Source of the DNA: Bacteroidaceae bacterium | GTDB taxonomy: Bacteria > Bacteroidota > Bacteroidia > Bacteroidales > Bacteroidaceae | Length of the DNA stretch: 38,045 nucleotides | Assembly: GCA_017650105.1 (NCBI GenBank) | Contig: JAGCFO010000008.1 | Location: forward strand, 1 to 38,045 | Direction: 5' to 3' | Shown here: piece by piece, positions 1 to 8,055 of the stretch | Layout of the letters: every line of letters starts with the position of its first letter | Position numbering within the stretch: the stretch's first letter is position 1 | The notes under the pieces: model-generated | Told to the model about the DNA's origin: nothing | The model's input: only the letters and a program-made list of their open reading frames with translations | Databases searched by the model: none | Made by a program: the position numbers and the translations under genes

Positions 1-3000
1 GATGCCGGCTCCGTTAAAACCGCCTGTGGCTGTGACGGTGCCGCCATAGATGTAGATGTTGCCGCATGTTACGTCACTATTTTCGGACATTCCGCAGCCG
101 ATGCCGGCAGCAAAATGTTCGGCTGTTGCCGTGATGTCGCCGCCGTGAATCCTGATGTTGCCGCAGGATAGGTCATAGCCGCCACCGATGCCGGCAGACA
201 TGGTTGAGTAGGAATCGTGGCCAGGTATGCCGCCGCCCGTGGCGTTGAGCTTGCCTGTGCCGTCGATGTCGAGCGTCTTGTCTACGGGCACGTAGATACC
301 GGGAAATTCGTTAGAGAATCCCTTCACCGTGTTCTCGCCTTCAAGGAGGATGGTGGCGTTGCCCTCGCAGGTGATGCCTGCCCACCGGTAGTTGGTGTCC
401 CAGAAATTCATTGTCTCCTCATCGCCTGATTCGGGCTGCTTGCTGATGGTCGCATTGCGCAGTGTCACGATAGCTCCGTCGGCGATGCTGACTTTGTAGA
501 AGCCGCTCATCGTGCCTGTGAGCAGGGTGTTGTCCTGTGCCACACAGTCGGCCGTGAGGGTCGACAGGTCGATGACGGTGGGGCGTCCAACCTGCTCTAT
601 TGTCAAGTTTTTCACAAACTGGTTGTCGGCCGTAAACAAGCCCCTGTAGTCGTCGCTGTACTTGGCTCCCTCAGGGTAGGTGATTCTGTGGGTGTAGGGG
701 ATGAAGAGACCTCCGACGTTTCCTGCTTCTGCGTGTATGGCAGATCCGTTGGCTTCGATTTGCCAGTCGCCTGGCCCGGTGGTGATGTGGCCTTTGTTAA
801 GATATATGACGGTATTGGTGCTTGTCGATTTAATGTAGACGTTGCCGCTGATATTCGCATCGCCTTCGCGAATGCTGAATCCGCTCACGCTGCACGTTGC
901 GTTCAGGTCGCCGTTGACGTTGAGGTCGCCCTTTTCAAGGAAGAAGGCTCTGCCTGCGGTGATTTTGAGGTTGGTGTTAACAGTCAGGCTGCCTTCGTCC
1001 ACTACCCAGAAGGCGTCACCTTCGGTCGTGTTGAGTGTCAGAGTGGTGGGGGCGTTGATAGTTAAGTCGATGCCGCGCGCACAGATCAGCGAAGCGTAGT
1101 CGGAAGAACCTTTGAACCATTGGTGTACGCCGCTGATGCTTGGCTTCTGGTTGCTGAAGGTGAGCGTGCCCGAGCCCTCGCCCGGAGTGTAGCGCACGTC
1201 GCCGTAGCCGTCGCCCAGCACGTCGTCAAGGTTGTGTGTCGTCACTCTCGTTTCGCCCACCCACACGGGATAGAGCTCGCTCTTCTTCCATATCTTCACA
1301 TGCTTGGCGAAGGCAGAGCTGTTCGCGTCGATGCGTACCAGGAGGGCCCTGTTGTCGTCGCTTATGTAGGCTTTGTCGGGCAGTATCACTTCGTGTGTCT
1401 CGGGAATGGCGAGTCCTCCCTTCCCGTCGGGCAATGCGGCAGTGAGAGCTGAGCCGTTGGCGTCGATTTCCCAGTTGCCTGGCCCGGGAGTCAGGTGTCC
1501 GTTAACCAGCGATATGACGGGGTTGATGCTGGGCGACTTGATGTAGACGTCGCCGCTGATGCTCAGGTCGCCTTCGGTAAGATAGAGTCCTACCTTGCGG
1601 CACAGAAGGTTGAAGTCGCCATTGATTGTTAAACTGCCCTTGTCGCTAAGGAAGGCGTAGTCTGCCGTCATGTTCAGGTTGCCGTTGACCACCAGGTCGC
1701 CGTCGTCCATGTAGATGCCGTAAGGGAGGTAGCTGGTGCCGTCGCCGTTAGCCGTCTCAATGGTGAGGCCGTCGGCGGGAGTGTTGATGGTGAGCTCGAT
1801 GCCCTTGGCGTAGATCTTGGAAGCAAGATTATCCGAACCACGAGTCCATGAGTATTCGCCGGCGATGTTGGGTGTCGAGTTGTTGAAGGTGAGCGTGCCC
1901 GCGCCCTCGCCGGGAGTGTAGCTCACCGAGCCGTCGCCCAGCACGTCGTTCATGTTCGCGGAGGTCACCCTCGTCGAGCCTACCCACACGGGATAGCGTT
2001 CGCCCGTTGTCCCGTCGTCAACGATGGCCTTGAGCGACAGGTTGGCGAAGCAGGGGCCGTAACGGCCTGCCCAGTTAATCGCGTCCTGTCCCGACACGTA
2101 GTATTTCAGGCTGCGTGTGCCGCTTGCCAGCTGGAAGGGGACTGTCCTGTACGTGTCCCAGTCGGGGTAGTACGTTTGGTCGTCAATCAGTTTCACCGTG
2201 CCGAGCGTCTGCCCGTCGGCATCGAGCATCGTCACGATTATCTTGCATTCATTGGCGCCCAAGCCGTTCTTGAATGTCTTCGATTTCATCTCTGCCGATG
2301 CCGTCACCCATACGTTGCCTTCGTCCACGTCCTCATTGCTGATGTTGTGGTCGGCGAGCGTGACGGTCTGCGTGAGGGTGCAGAGATTGAACGAGCTGGC
2401 CCAGATCATACGTCCATCTTCTGTCCTTATCTCCCATCCGTTGCCTCCGTCGGTCTTCGTCCAGCCGTTGTAGGTGCCGTCGCACGTGCCGTTGACGAGC
2501 AGCTCCTCGTCAGGCGTCGGGGCGTTGCTGGGAGCCTCCTCGAGCTGCCACACGTAGTTCATGTCGTAGCTGTACTCGGCCAGAGGGCCGCTGGCGCCGG
2601 CGTTCACCGTCCAGAAGGCGCTGCCCACCTTGTTCCATCCCGAGGTGCCGCTCAGGGCATTGGTGGTGCGGATGGCATACTTACCCTCGCTGTTGAGGAA
2701 GAACACCTGAGCCTCCCACGTGTGGCGTGCGTTCTCGTTGGTGACGTTCAGATGTCCCTTCGTCAGCGCGGCATCGTTCTCCTCCTCGGGGTTGGTGAAG
2801 TTGAAAAAGCCGTTCCTTATCATGAAGCCGTACGCGAACTCCTCTCCTCTGGCTTTGTGGAAGAAGAATGCTGGAGCCTCGAGCACGTTGGTCGACAGGT
2901 AGCCGCTGGCGGTGACGTAGTACTTCTGCCCGCCATACATGGTGAACACGCGGTAGTTTTGTTCGTCCACGATGGTGGGGAGCGCCCTGTCGTAGTTTTC

Positions 3001-3696
3001 CCGTTTCTCGTTTGTCTCCTCAAACGGGGTGTCGGTGATTGAGCCGCTGAACGTCTTGTTCACCCGGTCGTAGAGTCCCACCGTCCCGTTGTATTTGGCA
3101 GGCACGAAGTCGCATATCAGCGTCGATCCTTCGTAGATCTTGCAGCTGTAGAGCGTCATGATGGACGGTGACCCGTCTGGCGTCAGTCCGCCCTCGGTGC
3201 TCGATGTGTTGAGGTTGAAAAGCAGCATGGGCGTCTTGCCGTCGTCGGCCGTTCCCGTAGTGGTAACGCTTCCGGCGGGGGTGTCAGGCGCCGACTGCCT
3301 GTACCATGTGGCCGTCTGTCCCTCGCACACCAGTCTTATGCGCTCGTTATAGACGAGTCCCGTGCCGCGCGGCTCGTGTCCCGAGCGGTTGAAGCAGGGC
3401 ACGTCGGCGCCGTCGGTGCGCGAGAAGAAGCAGAAGGCATTGCTCTGATAGCTCCCCAGACGGGCGCCGAGCAGCGCCTCCCACGTGCGCATGCTGTTTC
3501 TCACCACATAGCAGTCCATTTCCACACGCGTGTTGGCCTTGTGTGTGTAGCCCGTGTTGAAAGCCTGAGCTCCTGTCGAGCTGATGTAATCCAGGAGGGT
3601 CACTTGGCTCTCCTCCACCGTCTGGGCAGAGAGAGCCGCCGATGTCATCAGCAGACACAGGGCTGCTGATAGCTGAATAAGTACTTTTTTCATCAT
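1..3696 (-). CDS. Giant secreted adhesin-like protein, C-terminus beyond the left edge
   Basis: Open without a stop for 1,232 codons from an ATG ATG pair at 3696/3693 to the window edge, so the C-terminus is missing. Residues 1-24 form a signal peptide (MMKKVLIQLSAALCLL..., cleavage after ALSA). Residues ~35-200 resemble the concanavalin-like (LamG-type) domain common in Prevotella surface proteins (YISSTGAQAFNTGY, later LYSCKIYEGSTLICDFVPA). Residues ~400-545 look like a carbohydrate-binding jelly roll (LLVNGTCDGTYNGW, CFANLSLKAI). From residues 568 and 809 two ~241-residue repeats begin with YPVWVG[SE]TRVT and contain stacked LTIN/LNVNGDLN beta-helix-like turns. The end in view is Gly-rich (IYGGTVTATGG, GAGIG). 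Probable role: cell-surface binding or adhesion. This is inferred from architecture; no catalytic motif was seen. The antisense strand is also open because codon use is GC-rich, but only the minus frame has a signal peptide and repeats. Confidence 0.85.
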   Translation of the reverse strand, partial: MMKKVLIQLSAALCLLMTSAALSAQTVEESQVTLLDYISSTGAQAFNTGYTHKANTRVEMDCYVVRNSMRTWEALLGARLGSYQSNAFCFFSRTDGADVPCFNRSGHEPRGTGLVYNERIRLVCEGQTATWYRQSAPDTPAGSVTTTGTADDGKTPMLLFNLNTSSTEGGLTPDGSPSIMTLYSCKIYEGSTLICDFVPAKYNGTVGLYDRVNKTFSGSITDTPFEETNEKRENYDRALPTIVDEQNYRVFTMYGGQKYYVTASGYLSTNVLEAPAFFFHKARGEEFAYGFMIRNGFFNFTNPEEENDAALTKGHLNVTNENARHTWEAQVFFLNSEGKYAIRTTNALSGTSGWNKVGSAFWTVNAGASGPLAEYSYDMNYVWQLEEAPSNAPTPDEELLVNGTCDGTYNGWTKTDGGNGWEIRTEDGRMIWASSFNLCTLTQTVTLADHNISNEDVDEGNVWVTASAEMKSKTFKNGLGANECKIIVTMLDADGQTLGTVKLIDDQTYYPDWDTYRTVPFQLASGTRSLKYYVSGQDAINWAGRYGPCFANLSLKAIVDDGTTGERYPVWVGSTRVTSANMNDVLGDGSVSYTPGEGAGTLTFNNSTPNIAGEYSWTRGSDNLASKIYAKGIELTINTPADGLTIETANGDGTSYLPYGIYMDDGDLVVNGNLNMTADYAFLSDKGSLTINGDFNLLCRKVGLYLTEGDLSISGDVYIKSPSINPVISLVNGHLTPGPGNWEIDANGSALTAALPDGKGGLAIPETHEVILPDKAYISDDNRALLVRIDANSSAFAKHVKIWKKSELYPVWVGETRVTTHNLDDVLGDGYGDVRYTPGEGSGTLTFSNQKPSISGVHQWFKGSSDYASLICARGIDLTINAPTTLTLNTTEGDAFWVVDEGSLTVNTNLKITAGRAFFLEKGDLNVNGDLNATCSVSGFSIREGDANISGNVYIKSTSTNTVIYLNKGHITTGPGDWQIEANGSAIHAEAGNVGGLFIPYTHRITYPEGAKYSDDYRGLFTADNQFVKNLTIEQVGRPTVIDLSTLTADCVAQDNTLLTGTMSGFYKVSIADGAIVTLRNATISKQPESGDEETMNFWDTNYRWAGITCEGNATILLEGENTVKGFSNEFPGIYVPVDKTLDIDGTGKLNATGGGIPGHDSYSTMSAGIGGGYDLSCGNIRIHGGDITATAEHFAAGIGCGMSENSDVTCGNIYIYGGTVTATGGFNGAGI

Positions 3697-3831
3697 GATG
3701 GCGTGGTTATGTTTGTTTAATATGACTTGTCCGTTTTTGTTCTTCTGACAGTGTCGCCTCATACAGGCATCCTCTTCCTCTTCCTCCCTAGCGCATGCGC
3801 GTGGAGACGACCCCCTCTTTTTTTCGGTCTG

Positions 3832-3865
3832 CAAAAATAATAAAAAAGGTGTAAACAAAAACAAA
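3832..3865 (-). promoter_or_regulatory. Probable promoter of the giant secreted protein gene
   Basis: On the minus strand 3839-3832 reads TATTTTTG, an exact match to the Bacteroidetes -7 consensus TAnnTTTG. TTTG copies lie 16 nt (3859-3856) and 22 nt (3865-3862) upstream, either side of the usual 19-21 nt spacing. The leader would be about 130 nt. Confidence 0.5.
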
Positions 3866-3982
3866 AGCAAAATGAATTTTTTCAACATAAATTGCATTTT
3901 CTTCCTAATCATCTTCATACCCATGCCTTGCCCTCCGCCTCATTCTGCATATTCTCATGCATAACTGCATATCTCCCCCCAC

Positions 3983-4092
3983 CATACCTCATACATCTTA
4001 CATCTTACCTCTTACCTCTTACATCTTACCTCTTACATCTTACCTCTTACATCTTACCTCTTACATCTGATTATTTGATTATCCGATTATCT
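3983..4092 (+). repeat. Heptad array (CTTACMT)n running into octad array (YGATTATC)n
   Basis: About twelve consecutive 7-bp units of the form CTTACAT/CTTACCT (3983-4066) are followed without a break by 8-bp units TGATTATT, TGATTATC, CGATTATC. The unit lengths are constant while bases 6 and 1 vary. Both unit types recur at other intergenic places in the window, in both orientations. There is no coding potential. Confidence 0.85.
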
Positions 4093-4175
4093 GAACGCCT
4101 GGAGCAGCGAGCGCAACATGATGCTTGCATCAATGCTGCCGAGTCGCGACAGGGGTAGACCGAAGGTCAATATCC
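4093..4175 (+). repeat. Dispersed GGAGCAGCGA element, copy E1
   Basis: About 80 bp beginning TGAACGCCTGGAGCAGCGAG, nearly identical in inverted orientation to 18965-19045. It contains a hairpin at 4117-4135: arms GATG (4120-4123) and CATC (4128-4131), loop CTTG (4124-4127), bulged A at 4132, then CAT (4117-4119) paired with ATG (4133-4135). An outer GCGA/TCGC pairing is possible, followed by CCGAGTCGCGAC. Related copies occur at 4351, 5200, 27322, 27412 and 27964. Confidence 0.8.
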
Positions 4176-4197
4176 GGCGTATCTGCCCGAAGGGCAA

Positions 4198-4308
4198 TTA
4201 CGGCATGAGCGAGGACGAGAGTCGCTTCACGGCGCGGTCTGCGGCGTAGAGCACGCCCGACGTGCCCTTGGGGTTCTTGCACTTAAGCACTTTGTAGGTT
4301 ACTGCCAT
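4198..4308 (-). pseudogene. 36-residue remnant resembling a HU-like (histone-like) DNA-binding protein
   Basis: A short open frame from ATG at 4308 to TAA at 4198 begins MAVTYKVLKCKNPKG and ends RAVKRLSSSLMP. The start resembles the N-terminus of the HU-like DNA-binding proteins that are abundant in Prevotella and Bacteroides, which are normally about 120-200 residues long. At 36 residues the DNA-binding fold cannot be complete. The simplest reading is a remnant with an internal deletion, now enclosed by repeats E1 and E2. A TATCTTTG box on the minus strand at 4574-4567 could serve as its -7 element. The homology is from memory of the family and is moderate at best; it could instead be a real micropeptide. 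Confidence 0.4.
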
Positions 4309-4315
4309 AGTTTTA

Positions 4316-4440
4316 AGAGTTTAGAGTTAATAGTTAAAAGTTAAACTGAAGGAGTAGCGAGAGCAAAGTCAAACTTGTTTGAACTTTACCGAGTCTCGTC
4401 TGAAGTAAAGCCACGAAGTGGGTTAAAGTTCAATCAGCGC
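4316..4440 (+). repeat. GTTWANA heptads plus GGAGTAGCGA element, copy E2
   Basis: Heptads GTTTAGA, GTTAATA, GTTAAAA, GTTAAAC (about 4318-4345) lead into GGAGTAGCGAG at 4351. The E2 hairpin has arms CAAA (4370-4373) and TTTG (4378-4381), loop CTTG (4374-4377), a bulged A at 4382, and a lower stem AAAGT (4365-4369) with ACTTT (4383-4387). It is followed by CCGAGTCTCGTC, with GCGAGA able to pair to TCTCGT. Further imperfect inverted repeats fill the rest up to 4440. Confidence 0.7.
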
Positions 4441-4529
4441 TTTGCGCTTGGCCAGGTGCGCTCTGCGCCATAATCGGACTGTCAGGAAATCAAGTCATCG
4501 AAACTCCGCCTGGCGCCTTTGGCATCATC

Positions 4530-4561
4530 TGATTATTCGATTATCTGATTATCCGATTATT
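4530..4561 (+). repeat. Octad array YGATTATY x4
   Basis: Four contiguous 8-bp units: TGATTATT, CGATTATC, TGATTATC, CGATTATT. It is the same unit family as at 4067-4092 and, in reverse orientation, 27757-27796. Immediately after it, 4567-4574 is CAAAGATA, the complement of a TATCTTTG promoter box on the minus strand. Confidence 0.85.
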
Positions 4562-4832
4562 TTCGTAGCAAAGATACAACACGCACATTGCGCATCTCGA
4601 ATGTTTTGCCAACTTTTTTTCAAAAAAATGAAATTTTTTTCAACTGAATGATTTACAAGCTAATAGTGTAACCGCTATTTGCCGTTGATAGGCTCTTTTT
4701 GCCTCGTGTCGCTACCAAAAACTTTATCGGCTCATCCGAGTCATCCGTGTTCAGAAAAAAATTCATTCTTCAGCCGGCGGGCATCTTTCTTCATACGGTA
4801 AGACTCTTTGAGCATATTTCTATGCTCTTCCT

Positions 4833-5022
4833 GGCAAAATCAGATGAGCGGAAACTTTTTGTCACATGCGGTCATTAAGGTCAAGGTCATTAAGGTCAAA
4901 AGGGGGTACAGAACTCAATAAAACGGATACTATATATAAATATATTTTTTATTTATATATAGTAAGTAATAACCAGTTTTCCGGGAATGCAAATGACCTT
5001 AATGACCTTGACCATAATGACC
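4833..5022. repeat. Palindromic island A: inverted GGTCATTAA arrays around an AT-rich perfect palindrome
   Basis: The left arm 4870-4898 is two near-identical 15-bp units (GGTCATTAAGGTCAA). The right arm 4994-5022 is its reverse complement with one mismatch in 29. Centred between them, 4928-4942 and 4950-4964 form a perfect 15-bp inverted repeat with a 7-nt loop, entirely AT-rich apart from one GC pair. The 37 bp preceding the left arm plus the arm itself (4833-4904) recur as a solo copy at 12966-13037 (65 of 72 identical). No open frame lies inside. Confidence 0.85.
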
Positions 5023-5180
5023 ACATTCAACACCACCCACCCCATCCACAGCGCCTTCTCGCAGCGATTCGCCCTTCGCACATCGCTACAGTTCCCCCAA
5101 AAAACATTAAAAACCGACTTTTTCCTGAAAACCGAAGAATTTCAAGCCCAATCCGCTTGTTTTCCGATCCCATACGGTAT

Positions 5181-5330
5181 TTTGATTATCCGAACGCCTG
5201 GAGCAGCGTTTCTGTCCCCCGATAACGGGGGAACGGACGAACGAAGCGAGTGACGAGCTAAACTTGTTTAAGCTTGGCCTTGCAAGGAGGACGAAGAAAG
5301 ATTTTCAACCGAAAGGGGTACGGAAAATTC
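5181..5330 (+). repeat. GGAGCAGCG element, copy E3, with C-rich hairpin
   Basis: Preceded by one GATTATCC octad and GAACGCCT, then GGAGCAGCG at 5200. Next is a CCCCCG/CGGGGG hairpin around 5216-5231 with loop ATAA. The family hairpin follows: arms TAAA (5259-5262) and TTTA (5267-5270), loop CTTG (5263-5266), bulged A at 5271, and lower stem AGC (5256-5258) with GCT (5272-5274). The sequence continues TTGGCCTTGCAAGGAGGACGA, like copies E5 and E6. Confidence 0.7.
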
Positions 5331-5337
5331 GGTCAGA

Positions 5338-5371
5338 CAAAAAAAGAGGGCTTCCCTCGCGGAAAACCCTC
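5338..5371 (-). terminator. Rho-independent terminator of the 11954-5491 operon
   Basis: On the minus strand, GAGGG-TTTTCC pairs with GGAA-GCCCTC (5371 to 5346) and is followed by eight T residues (5345-5338). It lies about 120 nt after the stop codon of the LEYWFD-repeat gene, which is the last gene of the operon. Confidence 0.8.
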
Positions 5372-5490
5372 ATAAATAAGAAAATAGAAACGAAAAAAAA
5401 GTTTTTACGGAAAATACGGAAAAACCGAAACTACATAGTCATTCACAAAAACAGTGAAGGGCGCTCTAACGAGAACCATTCTCTGGAATG

Positions 5491-6981
5491 TCATTTAGCC
5501 ATCAATTTCAGTGTGCGACATTCCTCGTTGCTTATCAGTTTAACGATAAGCAGTTGGCGCGGGCTACAGTTGACGCTGATAGCTGCATGTATTCCGTCGG
5601 AATTATCCACTGTCTCTTTGGCTATGACTCTTCCCGAGGCGTCGCTCACAAGAACGACTCCCGTCTTACCAAGTTTGGGCGACTGGCAATCCAAGTATAT
5701 CATCCCATCTCGATAAACGCAGGTGAATAGTTCCGTATCAGACGGGCTGTTGATTTCAGTAGTGTCCAATGGTTTCTTACCCACACGCAACTGCCCAGTT
5801 GCAGAGTCCTTGTAGAAGTAGGTGACATTTTGAGCGCTCCATACCTCAGCCGAGTTCTTGTACTGCACATGGAAAGCATGCTGTCCCTCCTCATAGTCAT
5901 TTGGATTGAGCGTGTAGCTGCGGATAACAACGCTTTGCGGCAAGATGCTACCACCATAATAATCGGGTTGCTCGTCCAACCAGAATTCCTCCGATACTAC
6001 TGTGACATCCGGCTGCTGGTTATACCTTTGCGTTACCAGAATGGGTACTTCATATACCACGCCTTCGTCAAAGCCGTTACCTGTGGTGATACGATAGTGA
6101 AGACGATGCATCCCAGCTGATGCATAGGAAAGATCGAGTGCAGACAAGAAATATGTGGTGGAGAAGTCAGGAAAGTTTCCATATCCCGCTCCGAATTTCC
6201 CGGCAATCACATGACGGCCTTCTTTATAGTCGTCGTCGAGCCAGTATGTGAGCTGTGTATTCCCGCCAATCGGTAGGCTCATGACGTACGCAGTATAGAT
6301 GGGACTATATTGATTGCCGTAAGCGGCAATGCGCATACTGAGTCTATGGAAGCCAAGAGGGAAAAAAGAGGCATTCGTCATATCGAGTTCAAGTTTCTGA
6401 ACATCACCCGATAAAATGTTAATGGGGAAAGAAGCTTTTTTCGTATAGTTATCGTCAAACCAATACTCCAGCACGGATTCTCCAGAGCCCGCTGGCAATT
6501 TCATCACCAAGTCTGTATAGACAGGACTGTAATAACCGCCGTATGCAGCCACACGCATGCTTAGCTGATGAATGCCAAGCGGGAAGTCAGCAGCGTCGCT
6601 AAGGTCGAGTTCAAGCAGTTGGTTCTCGCCCTTCTCTATATCGATAGTCGAAGCACCGCGTTTATCCACATCATTGTCGAACCAGTACTCCAGTTTCGAA
6701 TCGGAGGATGCGGTGAACTTGATGAAGGTGGAGGCACTGACGGGGCTGTAATATCCGTCGGAGGCTTTCGCACGGATATATAGTGTGTGGAAACCGTCCG
6801 TCAAGTCGGTACAGTTGAGCCCAGTCTTGATAGTCCCTGCTGCCATAGGCATGGGCACCAACTTGGGATTAGAATAACTGTCGAACCAGTATTCCAGTCC
6901 AGCCTGCGCCCTTGCACCCATCGTGCACAGTAACAGCAGCGATAAACCTATCAATCTGGGGGATGGATGTATTCTATTCAT
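5491..6981 (-). CDS. Secreted LEYWFD-repeat protein
   Basis: 496 residues with a signal peptide (LIGLSLLLLCTMGARAQ). Five tandem units of roughly 70-90 residues each start with a variant of LEYWFD (AGLEYWFDSY, KLEYWFDNDV, VLEYWFDDNY, LTYWLDDDYK, EEFWLDEQPD). Most contain LDLSxAxxxPLGxHxLxxRxxxxxGxYSPV, suggesting a beta-sandwich repeat. The C-terminal ~70 residues (VLVSDASGRVIAKE... LLIVKLIS) resemble a type IX secretion type A sorting domain, so the protein may be exported and surface anchored; this is inference. I know no assigned function for the repeat. The start ATG at 6981 is 29 bp after the stop of the beta-helix gene, so the two are co-transcribed as the end of a four-gene operon. Confidence 0.85.
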   Translation of the reverse strand: MNRIHPSPRLIGLSLLLLCTMGARAQAGLEYWFDSYSNPKLVPMPMAAGTIKTGLNCTDLTDGFHTLYIRAKASDGYYSPVSASTFIKFTASSDSKLEYWFDNDVDKRGASTIDIEKGENQLLELDLSDAADFPLGIHQLSMRVAAYGGYYSPVYTDLVMKLPAGSGESVLEYWFDDNYTKKASFPINILSGDVQKLELDMTNASFFPLGFHRLSMRIAAYGNQYSPIYTAYVMSLPIGGNTQLTYWLDDDYKEGRHVIAGKFGAGYGNFPDFSTTYFLSALDLSYASAGMHRLHYRITTGNGFDEGVVYEVPILVTQRYNQQPDVTVVSEEFWLDEQPDYYGGSILPQSVVIRSYTLNPNDYEEGQHAFHVQYKNSAEVWSAQNVTYFYKDSATGQLRVGKKPLDTTEINSPSDTELFTCVYRDGMIYLDCQSPKLGKTGVVLVSDASGRVIAKETVDNSDGIHAAISVNCSPRQLLIVKLISNEECRTLKLMAK

Positions 6982-7010
6982 ACCACAAAGATTTACTCAT
7001 AGGACACGCA

Positions 7011-8012
7011 TCACTGAGCCTTTACCGTTACCTCTATCTTAAGCTTTCCTGTCCCGTCGGTCTGTTCTGCCACCTTCTTTGAAACGATGCGCGGGATGGG
7101 CGCCAGCGATGTGTCGTCCTTGAAGCCTGTACCGCCATAGATGCCGATCTTATTGTCGTATTGCTTGTAGTCTCCTACTAAATGAAATTTTGAGAATGGA
7201 GATATTGCTCCTCCATTATACTTTTCAAAAACGGCATTCCAATCTGCTCCACCTAAAACTACAGCATTGTCGCCCCAATTCTCTGATTTGACCATGTTAT
7301 CTGAGACCTGACATCCGCTACCCTGCAATAATCTTCCAGTAGAAAACAAAATATTATTGCTAATCATAGTGTTGTAGGCAATGATTACACAGCTATATAT
7401 ATCATACGATCCACTAAACCCATATTGGCCACGTCTATAACTGCCATAGTTTACAATCACATTATTTGATATAAAACCTCCATTTACGTCGCAAATGGAA
7501 TGTATAATGTTGTTTTCCAAACGGGCATTACAGCCCTTGAAATTACAATTATTACGTAAATATGACTGATTAACCACCATACCACTCGATTGTGGGTGCT
7601 TTACCTGTATAGAATTTATATTACAATATCTGACTGTGAGATTAACGACAGAGTCACTAGCTGTTCCTACATTGATATCTCCCGATAGATATACACCAAC
7701 GACGGCACTACCAGATGCCCCTTTTACAAAATTGAGGTTGCCGCCTATCACAGTAGCCCCATCGGCATTGTCGGTATCACCGCGGTGGCTGACACCCATG
7801 ATGGTGAGCTTCTTGTCTATCAATGTTTCTTCTTTTATTCGGAATCCTCCGCCAGGCAGATAGACGATGCAGCCGTTGTCTGCACCTGCGATGGCTTCGT
7901 CCAACGTTTGGTAAATAGTTGTAACATTGTTTGGGCTTACAACGGCGATGTTCTGAGCCCCGGCTGTGAAGGTTGCCAAGAAAGCAACGGCTAACAATAG
8001 ATTTCTTTTCAT
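7011..8012 (-). CDS. Secreted right-handed beta-helix protein
   Basis: 333 residues with signal peptide MKRNLLLAVAFLATFTAGAQ. The N-terminal motif IYQTLDEAIAGADNGCIVYLPGG is the opening strand of pectate-lyase-like beta-helix proteins. It is followed by many short coils rich in Asn, Gly and Val (VVNLTVRYCNINSIQV, ARLENNIIHSICDVNGGFISNNVIVN). No catalytic Asp/Arg cluster typical of active polysaccharide lyases is obvious, so it may be a binding or structural protein. There is no anchor or sorting domain that I can see, and the last 30 residues (KIEVTVKAQ) are simple. It sits 43 bp downstream of the 1,131-aa gene and 29 bp upstream of the LEYWFD gene in one operon. Its middle (about 7190-7680) is richer in A and T than its neighbours. 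Confidence 0.8.
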   Translation of the reverse strand: MKRNLLLAVAFLATFTAGAQNIAVVSPNNVTTIYQTLDEAIAGADNGCIVYLPGGGFRIKEETLIDKKLTIMGVSHRGDTDNADGATVIGGNLNFVKGASGSAVVGVYLSGDINVGTASDSVVNLTVRYCNINSIQVKHPQSSGMVVNQSYLRNNCNFKGCNARLENNIIHSICDVNGGFISNNVIVNYGSYRRGQYGFSGSYDIYSCVIIAYNTMISNNILFSTGRLLQGSGCQVSDNMVKSENWGDNAVVLGGADWNAVFEKYNGGAISPFSKFHLVGDYKQYDNKIGIYGGTGFKDDTSLAPIPRIVSKKVAEQTDGTGKLKIEVTVKAQ

Positions 8013-8055
8013 ATTGGTATTGTTTTATAAGTTATATTATTCGATGGTTCGATCA

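Noticed and set aside
2176..3042. 288-codon plus-strand open frame
   Set aside because: Antisense shadow of the giant secreted protein at 1-3696, caused by GC-rich codon use.
3983..4092. Possible CRISPR array
   Set aside because: Units are 7-8 bp without spacers; there are no cas genes.
4866..5253. Short plus-strand coding frames across island A
   Set aside because: They translate inverted tandem repeats and AT palindromes and have no family resemblance.
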